Below are positions 55,859 to 64,000 of a stretch of 64,000 bases of DNA, piece by piece. The translations under genes were made by a program, and so were the position numbers. Numbering within the stretch: position 1 is the first letter of the stretch; the number at the start of each line of letters is the position of its first letter. The notes beneath the pieces are model-generated. The model saw only the letters and a list, made by a program, of their open reading frames with translations. It was not told the DNA's origin and ran no database searches. This stretch comes from Auricularia sp. M13 (lineage: Eukaryota; Basidiomycota; Agaricomycetes; Auriculariales; Auriculariaceae), in assembly GCA_037042915.1 (NCBI GenBank), contig CM073193.1:5270001-5334000 (forward strand), given 5' to 3'.

Positions 55859-56241
55859 ATGTAGTTATTGGCAAAGAACGTTGAGCCCTTCGAAATGAGC
55901 TAATCAGGCGTGAACGGCTGAGATGGTTACGCGGGACATTCGGATTTGCTACCTGCTTCCGCACGCATTGCACGACGCCCTCCTCAATAACCAGCCAGGC
56001 TCGCTGTTGTCGTTATGCACCACCTGCAACTACAATCACCGTTGCGCTCGGTTAGCGTTCTCTGCACGATAGCACTTCGAGAAGTGTTGCTCGAGACGCT
56101 CGCGGTACTGGATATCGATATGCATCCGGCGGTGCCTGGTGCCTGAGTACATAGAGATTCTGTGGAGCCGACATAGGTCAAAGCGACATCGGTCCCATTC
56201 CGTATTAAACGCAACGTCGTGCGATAGCAATGTGCTGAGAC
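55859..56241. other. Intergenic within the Helitron
   Basis: No gene was seen. This is probably the promoter region of the gene at 56242. Confidence 0.4.
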
Positions 56242-56830
56242 ATGTCCGCGGTCACTGCTCAAGGCGTTTTCAAGATCACATCTCGCTTCGACACCTCGCT
56301 CCATACGGTTTACACGGTGCAGAATTATTTAGCTCAGCTCGCTGAACACATCTCTTGCTCGCTTTATGTCAGCATAAACGAACCGCTTATCGACGACGGC
56401 GCTGTGGTCTCCGCGCATGGCAAAGTCGACGTGACCCCCACTGCCCGCGTAATCATAGACTGTGCCATGATTGTCGAGCTAGCGCCGCATCCACAGATTG
56501 CCCCTACGCTGTACGGCTTCTGCACATTCCGCGTTACGGGCAAGGTGGTTACAACGACGAATATGCGTGGGACCTTCGTGACGGTGCTGCGCGCCAAATC
56601 AGACGTATTCGGTATCGACAAAGAGATCACGTTCATGTGAGTACGGTCGACTTCATACACGCCAGCTGACGGTTCCTAGGTGCAACCTATTCACAAGCTC
56701 GCCAACTGAACTTCAGACTTTGACGAACACGATCCTTGAGGGTAGTTTAGTAAATGTTGTAGGTTTTCAGTGCTTCATTGGTACTCGTATTGTAAGCCTG
56801 GACGTGGCTGCTATTCACATGGTCGCGTAA
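56242..56830 (+). CDS. Helitron accessory protein 9 (possible OB-fold family)
   Basis: Two exons, 56242-56636 and 56680-56830 (181 residues). It is a close paralogue of the protein at 53674-54268. Shared elements are T-A-Q-G-V-F-K-I, S-L-Y-V-S-I-N-E-P-L-I-D-D, L-Y-G-F-C-T-F-R-V, S-D-V-F-G-I-D-K-E and, after an intron at the equivalent position, G-S-L-V-N-V-V-G-F-Q-C and V-S-L-D-V-A-A-I-H. Its presence on the other side of two minimal members suggests tandem duplication of genes inside the element. It is the last gene before the candidate 3' hairpin. Confidence 0.65.
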
Positions 56831-56943
56831 TATTATGCGTGTAATATGTTAAAGCATCGCGCGCTCCCGTCGAATCGTGCCAGTTGAGCCCTCATGTCAG
56901 TATACAATGTCAGTTAGCCGCGACAATAGTCTATCATCACAAA

Positions 56944-56974
56944 CCGTAGCGAAGCGGAGGTGGGTCTTGTGTAT
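56944..56974 (+). terminator. Candidate Helitron 3' terminal hairpin
   Basis: An imperfect palindrome with ACCG and CGGAGGT arms encloses GCGAAGC, a sequence known to form an unusually stable DNA mini-hairpin and often seen near Helitron 3' ends. CACAA and TTGTG form outer arms. A canonical CTRR end was not seen directly after it. Confidence 0.4.
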
Positions 56975-57058
56975 ATCAAGGTACTGCGATACAAGGGTTT
57001 TCCCAATTTCATGATGCTGTTGCACTACAATCGTGGGAGGAACGCGCTGTAAATGGGC

Positions 57059-58232
57059 TTAGCGCACGTACGGCGGCCAAAAGCCAAATGCACCTTTCTC
57101 ATCGCGATGCTCAATTGCGTCTTCGGGGACAATCTCGTCATCGTAAATGCACCAGAGCGGCGCCATAGGGTCACTAAGAAGGCCAGGATGGTCGGTTGAA
57201 CTACTGCAGCACAGTGGATAACAACACATACCCTTTAAAGTTGTCGACACTGGCAGGCGGGTCCGCATTAGCGACGTCCTTCGCCCACTGAGTCGTGCGA
57301 GGTCGATCAATAAGGAGCTCGACAGCTGCGCGTTTTGCCCATTCATCCTCAATGCTGGCAAAGTCAATATTAATAGGAGAAGACGGACTATCGCACCTCT
57401 TCAATTGAGCCATGATGTCAAGGATTTCCGAGGGCTGCCTGAAGTCGCCCATGCTTGGAAGATCGCACCATAGCTCGGCCCTGGGGCGAAGTTTCCGCGG
57501 CCATTCCCAGAAGAACCTCGAGTCAGAAAGCGCTGAAGAACTAGCAGCTCCACTGGCAGCTGAGCTAGGCGCGGCATGTTGATCTCCATCAGTCTGACGG
57601 TTTCCGCTTGGCTCAGAACTGTGACTCGCAGTCGAGGCGGCTGGTGTCGGCTCGAGATTGCCCATCTCCTCTGAGCCGTCATCCTCAAGCTCAGAAGCTT
57701 CATCGTCTGCTCTGTACTCAGCCTCGTTTCTTGCCAGGATGACGGTCAAGAGTTCCGTGTCAGGGATTGCGCTGATGCGTGCAGGAGGTGCAGGATGAAG
57801 CCGAGTGATGATGGCCTCGAACGTGGTCAGTAAGTGCAGATAGCAGTCTGGCCATGGCAGCGGAGCTTCTGGAAGGAGGGGGCAACGACCTTCGGGATGG
57901 ATCATGCCCGGAGAGAGTGCTATGCATGCATATGGTAGTTCGGGAAGTCCGTGACCGACGCCAATAAGTTCAAATGAAAGCGGGTGATTGAGATACGGGA
58001 TGGAATGATCAACGCTGTACTGAAAATGCGTCAGTCATGAACAGCAAACACGATGTATGCGTACGGCTTTGATGAGTGCGAGATATTTCCCCCGCGGGAG
58101 CTTCGACGCGGCAGCTGTAGCTATATCGTCCTTCATGTCGGCGACAGACGCAACCGGGTCTATGGAGATGACGACAAATTGACCCATGAACACGTCCTCG
58201 CTTCGTCGCGGTGGAGAGTCGACTGCGTCCAT
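57059..58232 (-). CDS. PEDAIEHR-family protein, copy C
   Basis: Four exons: 58065-58232, 57397-58019, 57232-57354 and 57059-57173 (342 residues). The motif order is that of copy B: S-I-D-P-V-A-S-V-A-D-M-K-D-D, P-L-P-W-P-D-C-Y-L-H, an acidic Ser-rich linker, A-E-L-W-C-D-L-P, S-I-E-D-E-W-A-K-R-A, and D-D-E-I-V-P-E-D-A-I-E-H-R near the C-terminus. The intron at 57355-57396 is 42 nt, a multiple of three and free of stops, so retained and spliced forms would both be translatable. The gene lies just outside the Helitron's candidate right end. It is divergent from the Ser/Pro-rich gene at 58.4 kb. Confidence 0.75.
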
Positions 58233-58369
58233 GAGCCCGGGATTGAACAGAGCAAAGAATCGGAGCGGGCGGCAAAAGTTGCCCGGCCACCAGATCCGGA
58301 GAACCCTGATGCCGCCATTGTGCCACGAACACCCGCCGGTCTCCGCTCTCCTAGGTCTGCCTTCAGAGC

Positions 58370-59479
58370 GGTCTCTATGATTCAGAGCGCATTAGCTGTT
58401 CGTCATCCGACAGCGGCAGCTCAGACTCTGGAGTGCCGCCCAGTTTGGCGGCCTCAGATGCCACCGCGTCCACCGCGTCGTCCACCGAACTCGAGAGCCC
58501 ATCCGACGGGGAAGCTGACTGCGACTTGGACGGCGTTTCAACCGGAATACCGTCGCCGTTCATCCTGTCACCCCGCCAGTTGGACACGCCGTGCACACCA
58601 CTGCTCGCGAGAGAATGCGGTGGCCGTTTCCCATTCCCGACCATGGACCATGAGGACGCTGGCTACGACTCCGACTCAGACAAGAAACCATCTAAGCAGC
58701 CGAACCGCGGGTCATCTGTTCGCCCACGTCTCCTTCGTGCAGGCAGCGCCAACTGGCATTCCAGGCTGCTTCAGTCGCAGGAGCAGGGGCGCGCCAGGTC
58801 GCGCTCGCTTCTGGCGCCGGTCAGCCCTCCAGTCGACGCGTCTGCACCTGCCGCCGCCACTCCGCCGTCGCCCACCCTCGTGCGCGCCCAACGTCCCACC
58901 AAGATTGAGCTGCCGCCGCCGTCGCTGCCCAAAGCCGCCGCGCACGCACATCTTGGTCGCGGGCTGCCAGCAAGCTTCAACGTCGCGCGCCGCGCCGTCA
59001 GCGAATCCATGCCCGTCGCGCCACGGCTGTGCGCTACGCCCGACGAACCGCGCTCGCCCAGCCCGCTCGACCTCCCGTCGCCGCTCAGCGTGGCGCGCCA
59101 TCCCTCTAGCCCCGTTGTGCAGCGCGGGCGCAGCAGCAGCGTCGTAGGGCTCGTCGCTCGCCACTCGCCGCAGCTGCCGGTGTCGCCTGCCCCGATTCCG
59201 CCCAGGCTGCTGCGGCGCCTCGCGGCCAACGTTCAGCTTCCTGTACACCTTCCGTGCACGCCGCGCCGCGTGTTCCAGCAGCAGCGCTCGGCGCTTGTAC
59301 CGCGCGATGCGCCGCCGCGGCCTGTGCTTTGGAAGAAACCGGACACGCCCGTTGACGACGTCAAGACAGCTGCTGCCGATGGCGACTCGGAGCGCAACCC
59401 GTACTTCGACAGCGCAATTATCGTGCCCGGAGTTGGGGCTTTCCTTGACCCCAAGGTGTCGTCGACCTCCTGTGTTTGA
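58370..59479 (+). CDS. Ser/Pro/Arg-rich disordered protein
   Basis: The frame is open from at least 58370 (C-S-S-S-D-S-G-S-S-D-S-G) to TGA at 59477-59479. The start is unresolved: an upstream exon ending before 58370 is likely, although an internal ATG at 58433 could be used. The product of at least 350 residues is dominated by Ser, Pro, Ala and Arg, with many S-P and R-S-x-S sites. It ends in a more ordered N-P-Y-F-D-S-A-I-I-V-P-G-V-G-A-F. No known domain was seen. It may be a phosphorylated scaffold. Part of its 5' region is duplicated, in decayed form, at about 60.6-60.8 kb. Confidence 0.5.
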   Translation, partial: GLYDSERISCSSSDSGSSDSGVPPSLAASDATASTASSTELESPSDGEADCDLDGVSTGIPSPFILSPRQLDTPCTPLLARECGGRFPFPTMDHEDAGYDSDSDKKPSKQPNRGSSVRPRLLRAGSANWHSRLLQSQEQGRARSRSLLAPVSPPVDASAPAAATPPSPTLVRAQRPTKIELPPPSLPKAAAHAHLGRGLPASFNVARRAVSESMPVAPRLCATPDEPRSPSPLDLPSPLSVARHPSSPVVQRGRSSSVVGLVARHSPQLPVSPAPIPPRLLRRLAANVQLPVHLPCTPRRVFQQQRSALVPRDAPPRPVLWKKPDTPVDDVKTAAADGDSERNPYFDSAIIVPGVGAFLDPKVSSTSCV

Positions 59480-59920
59480 TCTATAATCGCCGTTGCTAGA
59501 TAGAGGGATAGATAAATGGTGTATGGATGGACATGGACTTTATGCATTGTAGTTGATAGCTCTGACGGACTAGTTTCGGTTTCCAGAACATTTTGTATCA
59601 ATAGCGTACTCGCATAGCTGTGCCCACAAAATTTATGACGTTTGCTCGCTTACATGTCTTGCATCCTGTTGCTGCATGAGGAGTAAAACCGATTTCAATC
59701 GCCGCCCTCGTAGCTCTCTCTTCGCTCTCCACTCACTTTTCGTCCTTGCATCTGAGCTATGTGCCGCCTACGTGCTCCGCCTGCTCTTCTTGACGGCTGT
59801 GTATGACAATACGACTTGGCGCGATCTAGTCATTCTATGCGTTCCCCACTGGAGCTCGCTGTTCTGCTGAAGATCAGCATTGCCAATGCTCGAGTACGAA
59901 CGTGAATACTAAATGAAGAG
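59480..59920. other. Intergenic
   Basis: A hydrophobic 64-codon frame (59676-59870 plus) is not supported. Nothing else was recognised. Confidence 0.35.
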
Positions 59921-60421
59921 CTATACAACTGTGTAGACTGTGTGCGCGCGGTACACTAGTTGCTCGTGGAGTGCTGCCGGCCGCTCGTCGTCTTCGTCGA
60001 CCATCATCATTGCCGCGTCATTCTCCTCCTCCTCCTCCTCTATCAGTGATATCGGCGTCGGCTTCAGGAATAGCATATCCACAACTGCCACGTTGAACTG
60101 CGGGTCCCGTTCAGGTCGTCTGGTGTCAGCTGTGCCGTGAGGCTCGCGATCTTCTCGCACGTGGTGTAGATGCGCCGACGATGGCGCATCAAAGGCGAGT
60201 TGACTCGGCATTCTCGTGCGTACCGCGGCCAGGGGAAGCGTGAAGGGCCTGGGTCGACTGTGTAGGAGTCTGGGAGCCAGCAGTCTGGGAGGTGATGTCG
60301 GGCTAGGTGTGCACTCTGATCGCTCTTCTATACGGTTCCATAGGACTACCCAACTCGCAGTGTATCGAGTCCTTGACGTGGAGTTTGCCGTCGTATTCCA
60401 AACTTCGTTGTCAATGCTCAT
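59921..60421 (-). CDS. Hypothetical protein, tandem-duplicated neighbour
   Basis: This frame of 166 codons has a basic, Pro-rich first half, a Glu run encoded by a (CTC)n tract, and a C-terminus A-A-L-H-E-Q-L-V-Y-R-A-H-T-V. About 530 bp away the minus strand repeats this ending as A-A-L-L-E-Q-F-V-Y-R-A-H-T-V, with similar flanking DNA. Conservation of the reading frame between the duplicates supports coding. The function is unknown. Confidence 0.4.
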   Translation of the reverse strand: MSIDNEVWNTTANSTSRTRYTASWVVLWNRIEERSECTPSPTSPPRLLAPRLLHSRPRPFTLPLAAVRTRMPSQLAFDAPSSAHLHHVREDREPHGTADTRRPERDPQFNVAVVDMLFLKPTPISLIEEEEEENDAAMMMVDEDDERPAALHEQLVYRAHTVYTVV

Positions 60422-60435
60422 GCACGAAGGTGAAT

Positions 60436-60600
60436 GTTACAGGAAGAGCTATACGGTTTCGCAGACTGTGTGCGCTCTGTACACAAATTGCTCGAGGAGT
60501 GCAGCTGTCTGCTCGCAGTCTTCGTCCTGAACTCCACCAGCAATATCGACGTCGGCTTCGGGAAGAGGCCTGTCCTTCCGCGAGCCCAGTGCGCGCGACG
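60436..60600 (-). pseudogene. Partial tandem duplicate of the 59921-60421 gene 3' end
   Basis: The minus-strand frame reads L-P-E-A-D-V-D-I-A-G-G-V-Q-D-E-D and ends A-A-L-L-E-Q-F-V-Y-R-A-H-T-V followed by a stop. The flanking plus-strand sequence also resembles 59.88-60.0 kb. The upstream part of the gene is not recognisable, so this is either a short paralogue or a remnant. Confidence 0.35.
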
Positions 60601-60639
60601 AATCCCTGTGCTTCAGAAGGCTCTCCACGAAGCAGGTCT

Positions 60640-60790
60640 TATCAGTCGTTCGTCATCTGACAGCCGCTGCGGCTCTGCCCGCTCTGGACCGCCAGTTTCG
60701 ATACCACGCGTCCGGCGCATCCTCCACTGACTCGAGAGCCCGTCAGATGGCAAAGCCGACTGCGACTTGACGACTCGCAGAGCGTGCCAT
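60640..60790 (+). pseudogene. Decayed copy of the 5' region of the Ser/Pro-rich gene
   Basis: TCGTTCGTCATCTGACAGC and the following ACTCGAGAGCCCGTCAGATG-like stretch match 58.38-58.52 kb with many differences and lost frame. No further coding of that gene follows. Confidence 0.45.
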
Positions 60791-61455
60791 AGCCTTTCCG
60801 CAATGCACTCTGCTGGACTCCTTACTAGGAGCACGCTCGTGCAGGAAAGTCAAAACGCGACTACAATGCCAGTTCCCACAGCCGCACTGGCTCGAGCCAC
60901 CCTGTGAGAGCGCCACTCGACCCCCGCGCTCAAACTCATCTTGACCTTCAGGTAAACGGCACCTCAGTGCAAGAAGAGTCCTCTGCACCATCGGCGCAGG
61001 ATACTCAGCTGCGACGATCACCACGCAAGAGCAAGTTATAGGTTCTGACGGTAGCATAGCGCGCACAGAAACATATGTATCCTCCTTGGAAACGAACCTC
61101 GCGTATCTATAATGGACCATTATTTTCGTCTGTTAGGTCAGAGAGATCGACAATTGCACAGTCCCCACGGTCATAAATGAATATGAAACCTCCTATCGCT
61201 GCGGCCAGTTTTTCCGGCCCGTCGGCGGCCTCACCAACCACAAGTGAAAAGCACTGTAGTTGCGCTCGCGAGTCGACGAAGGCGAGCGTTGACTGCAGAA
61301 ACCTGTCAAGATAGACTCAGGATCTCAGATGTCGCTGACCGACCTGAGCGGGCCACCTTCAGAAGCCGTAGCTTCATAACTGCTACGGGGGGTTTGAATG
61401 ATGCTTCGGCACACCGGAGTTCCACGTACATGTCTTCAAGAGATGCGAACGGGGC
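60791..61455. other. Intergenic
   Basis: No supported gene. A minus-strand frame of 125 codons (60743-61120) lacks features of a real protein. Confidence 0.35.
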
Positions 61456-61997
61456 TCAAGATCCTGATTCTCGTTCACATTGGCTGCCTTCTTTGCGGCC
61501 CTCTTGAGACGACCTATGTAATAGATGAGGTATGTCCACCCTGAGTGAAGAGAGCGCACGCTCAGCCGCTATGCGGTGCTCGATGGCATCCTCTGGCGAC
61601 AGTTCGTCGTTGCCATCTGTATGCGGCCTGCGTGATATTAAAAAATCGACAAGGGAGAGAAAGTACCAGGAAACGATTACTCTGCTGTCTCGCGGTTAAT
61701 GCATGCGGACTCTGGTCTGGATGCTCCTGGTAGGCCAGATGCTTCTACATCAACGGCGCGCGTCCAAGTAGCGATCAGTGTTTCATCGACCGGAGTTGCC
61801 ACGCTTGCACGTTCCATCCATTCCTCTTCTATCCTGCGCAGCGTTCACCTTTGACGACGCAGAATGTGACATAGACTCACGCTTTAAGAAGTGGGAATAC
61901 GTTTACGACCTCCATTGAGGTTCCGATGACGTCCACTACGGAGAGGTCCAGCCAAACCTCAACGTAAAGACGCATCTCCTGCGGCTCTGCGAGAATA
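61456..61997 (-). pseudogene. PEDAIEHR-family copy D, 3' half
   Basis: The minus strand carries the C-terminal half of the family. M-R-L-Y-V-E-V-W-L-D-L-S lies near 61940. An intron at 61834-61880 leads to I-E-E-E-W-M-E-R-A-S-V. Another intron at 61628-61680 leads to N-D-E-L-S-P-E-D-A-I-E-H-R. Intron positions match copy B. Upstream of the M-R-L-Y motif the family sequence stops at about 61997, where unrelated DNA begins. The matching N-terminal half is found at 63200-63952, so one gene appears to have been split by about 1.2 kb of inserted DNA. The exact 3' end (61456 or beyond) is uncertain. Confidence 0.6.
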
Positions 61998-63199
61998 CAT
62001 CAGGAAAACGGTTTCGGGGCAGGCCGAGCTCCAACTGCTCCGGGAGCCAGCGCAAGATGCCCAGCAGCTCTGGAAGCTCCCGGAGTCCGTGAAGTGCCCG
62101 GAGCACACGTTTGTTCATGCCTCGGATCAATTCAGCTTCGGCCAAGTGCAAGCCTATGCCAGAGTCAGTGTCTGCTCTGTATTGAGATATGCACTTCGCA
62201 GTCCTTGTACTTGCCATTGGTGCCGTCCGTGACACCGCACTCCAGTGCGCACTCCATTCCGAAATGCTAGTGCTCGGAACTTGAAAATATAATCATATTT
62301 TATTGTGTTCATAATGCTATAATATTGCGTTTGAACATGTCTTGTAAAAACATAAAATTTCGAGCTTGAGTTGCTGACTTGGAAGTTGTCCGAGTCGCCG
62401 CTGGTCCAAGTCTTTTGAAGTCCGACGACGTGCGCGGTCACAAGTACAGGCCGAGGACGAGGCGGAGTCTAAAATGCCCCCGCTCTCTTTTTGGATCACA
62501 CGTCGCCGCCACACCGTCGCCGCTGCCGCCGGGCCCGCGGCCGCGCCATGCCCTCCCCTGGCCCTGCTACTCATATACGCTGCTTTGGGTCAAATGCTGC
62601 TCTGTATCCCGCTCTGGTTTCTATGGCTTTGGTTCTGGTCTGAGGTCTCTGCTCGCTGCTCTGCTCTCACGGTTTATCATGCTACGGGGCTTGCTATGTT
62701 CTACTGGCGTTTCCGGGCTCGCTGCTAGGATTTCTGGGCTTTTTTCCGTATTAACCACGTTTTTCCTTCAGGATTCGATGCGCTCGCAGGGCGACTGCCC
62801 AAGAATGATCATGCCGCAAGTCCAGCATCGTGCTACTATCTGGTATGTCGCGCCCCTTCATGGTCTTTCCGTTCTGACGAGTACGGTAGCAGGTTGTCGT
62901 GCCATTGCGCTGTGATTAGGATTTTGGTACTTTGGGTCAGGAGGTTTGTTCAAGTAGACTTAGTGTAATTTTGCAATACAACTTGATTTTGTTACATCTT
63001 CGTGAATGAATAAGATAAGCAAACATCAAAGCAAAGCTACGAAAGCTCCAGAACCTGAGCCGCAACTCCCGGAGCTCCAGCTCACTCCGAGAGTCGTTGC
63101 GCCTACGCCAGCAGCGAGCCGAGCTCCCATCACTTCACGATTCCCGGATGCTCCGGGAGCCTCCGGGGACCTCCACGGCAACTGGGCGTTTTCCTGATG
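61998..63199. mobile_element. 1.2-kb insertion with 13-bp inverted ends splitting PEDAIEHR copy D
   Basis: CATCAGGAAAACG at 61998-62010 reappears inverted at 63187-63199, exactly where the two halves of the family member stop matching. The interior has an AT-rich centre, and a hydrophobic frame (62474-62728) that is probably not a gene. No clear target duplication was seen and no transposase is encoded, so it would be a non-autonomous element. The 13-bp match could still be chance. Confidence 0.35.
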
Positions 63200-63952
63200 A
63201 CTATACGACCCGTCTCCGTGAGGACTGCTTTCCTCGCTGCTGTCAGAGGTCGAGAAGTCTTCAGAGATGGTTTCTGTGTCCGCATAGTCATCGAGAGGCA
63301 GCTCTGCAACATCTTCCCGGTGAGACGCAGCCGATGCAGAGCTCGCATGCACATTAGAGCCGTTAGATCTCGAGGTGCGAGCTTCACCCTGCTGTTCAGC
63401 AACCCGCAACTCTGCACCATGACGAAACGCATCTTCGACGCTTGAAACGACGATGGACGTGCATTGCTCGATGGTAAGACTCGTGCGGAGCTCAGGCGGA
63501 ATAGTGTGCAGTCGTGAAACGGTTGCAGTGAAACCGAGGAGCGAATGGACGTAGCAGTTAGGCCAAGGAAGGGGCGACGAAGGAATGAGCGGAGCACGAC
63601 CTGGAGGATGGGGAGCGCCAGGAAATAGCCCGACAGCAGCATACGGGCACTCGACGTCCAGTCCTTGCCCGGCGCCGAAGAATCTCAGGCGCATAGGCTG
63701 TATGGCCATAGGAAGATACGGGTTATGGTTGGAAGGCTGTACGAGTTAACGAATGAGAGGACGCGCAGTTATTTGACTTACCAGGCTGATAATCGCAAGG
63801 AATTTCACTCGTGGGAGCTGTGAAGCAGCGTGTGTTGCTTTCGCATCTCGAAGAGCAGCGACAGACGCGACGGGATCGATGGAAACAACAGCAAAAGTAC
63901 CAATGAGACCGCCGCGTATATGGTTCAGCTTAGGGTTTTCTATGACTTCCAT
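63200..63952 (-). pseudogene. PEDAIEHR-family copy D, 5' half
   Basis: Exon 1 (63782-63952) encodes G-T-F-A-V-V-S-I-D-P-V-A-S-V-A-A-L and A-S-Q-L-P-R. A 45-nt intron (63737-63781) sits at the family position. Exon 2 encodes Y-A-A-V-G-L-F-P-G, P-L-P-W-P-N-C-Y-V-H-S-L-L and the acidic Ser-rich linker. The open frame continues into the inserted DNA to 63026 but loses family similarity at about 63200. The missing C-terminal motifs lie at 61456-61997. The truncated form could still be expressed. Confidence 0.6.
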
Positions 63953-64000
63953 GGTAGGGAGAGTGACGATTGTTGACGTTGGGGATCAGGTTGAAGACAA
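63953..64000. other. Right edge, upstream of PEDAIEHR copy D
   Basis: This short 5' flank of the copy D start codon would hold the beginning of its promoter. Confidence 0.3.

Larger units (their letters stand above)
38200..56990 (+). mobile_element. Putative large Helitron with a battery of accessory genes
   Basis: The block centres on a complete Rep-helicase gene (48951-53294). All convincing genes inside are on the plus strand, are compact, have 1-4 introns of 40-66 nt, and often have a TATA motif 33-65 bp before the ATG. At least eight products share a C-terminal strand-loop-strand motif, and they look like paralogous beta-barrel proteins. A hairpin containing GCGAAGC lies just past the last gene, where a plus-oriented Helitron should end. 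Plant Helitrons are known to carry RPA-like genes beside the Rep-helicase. Here the accessory set is much larger. The borders are approximate, and two or more nested elements are possible. Confidence 0.55.

Noticed and set aside
58053-59147. A 364-codon plus-strand open frame overlapping the Ser/Pro-rich gene
   Set aside because: It is an alternate frame of GC-rich DNA. The frame ending at 59479 has the more ordered C-terminus, and the 58053 frame also crosses the antisense of PEDAIEHR copy C exon 1.
62474-62728. Hydrophobic 84-codon frame that could be a small membrane protein
   Set aside because: It lies in inserted DNA, its Trp/Leu-rich run is compositionally driven, and no second feature supports it.
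1-64000. CRISPR arrays, rRNA, tRNA genes, bacterial operons
   Set aside because: None was seen. Short-intron gene structure, PEX13 and eukaryotic transposons show a fungal nuclear origin.

Overview
The window reads as nuclear DNA of a basidiomycete fungus, most likely an Agaricomycete. Genes are split by short GT-AG introns (mostly 40-70 nt). A clear peroxin-13 gene is present, together with multi-copy fungal gene families (F-box proteins, secreted/membrane proteins, a DUF6698-like protein), a Plavaka/KDZ-like transposase and a Helitron. No rRNA, tRNA or CRISPR array was recognised.

Left part (1-24 kb). An F-box gene (362-1362 and 10585-10982) is interrupted by a young Ty3/Gypsy-type LTR element (1363-10584) whose two 560-bp LTRs are almost identical. 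The element also carries an antisense coding region before its 3' LTR. Further right are a small membrane-anchored protein gene (11536-12385) with a paralogue at 21924-22588, a second F-box gene (13167-14504) with a 177-bp TA-flanked MITE at its 3' end, a signal-peptide plus single-TM surface protein (16802-18127), a gene of a family here called RPVV (18587-20002) and a gene of a family here called PEDAIEHR (19999-21557).

Middle (24-38 kb). PEX13 (23898-24971), a second RPVV gene (27022-28109) divergent from a second PEDAIEHR gene (28443-29904), an apparently complete 10-exon Plavaka-like transposase (30849-35237), a decayed fragment resembling the nucleoplasmin-like domain of an FKBP, a GC-rich tandem repeat, and a 7-exon DUF6698-like gene with an Arg/Ser-rich N-terminus (36541-38142).

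Right-centre (about 38.2-57.0 kb). This is the most unusual part. A 1400-residue Rep-helicase of Helitron type (48951-53294) lies among at least eight compact, same-strand, intron-bearing genes. Their products share a closing motif of the form G-S-x-V-x-V-x-G followed by a D-V-D-like strand. They look like a paralogous set of small beta-rich, possibly OB-fold (single-strand-DNA-binding) proteins, accompanied by two small helical proteins and a Cys-rich protein. A hairpin built on GCGAAGC at about 56949-56969 is a candidate 3' end. I read the block as a large Helitron carrying its own set of putative ssDNA-binding accessory proteins.

Right end (57-64 kb). A third PEDAIEHR gene (57059-58232), a Ser/Pro-rich gene, degraded duplications of neighbouring sequence, and a fourth PEDAIEHR copy whose two halves (61456-61997 and 63200-63952) are separated by about 1.2 kb with short inverted ends.

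Coordinates of spliced genes were derived by hand from reading frames and splice-site phase. No similarity search or RNA evidence was available.
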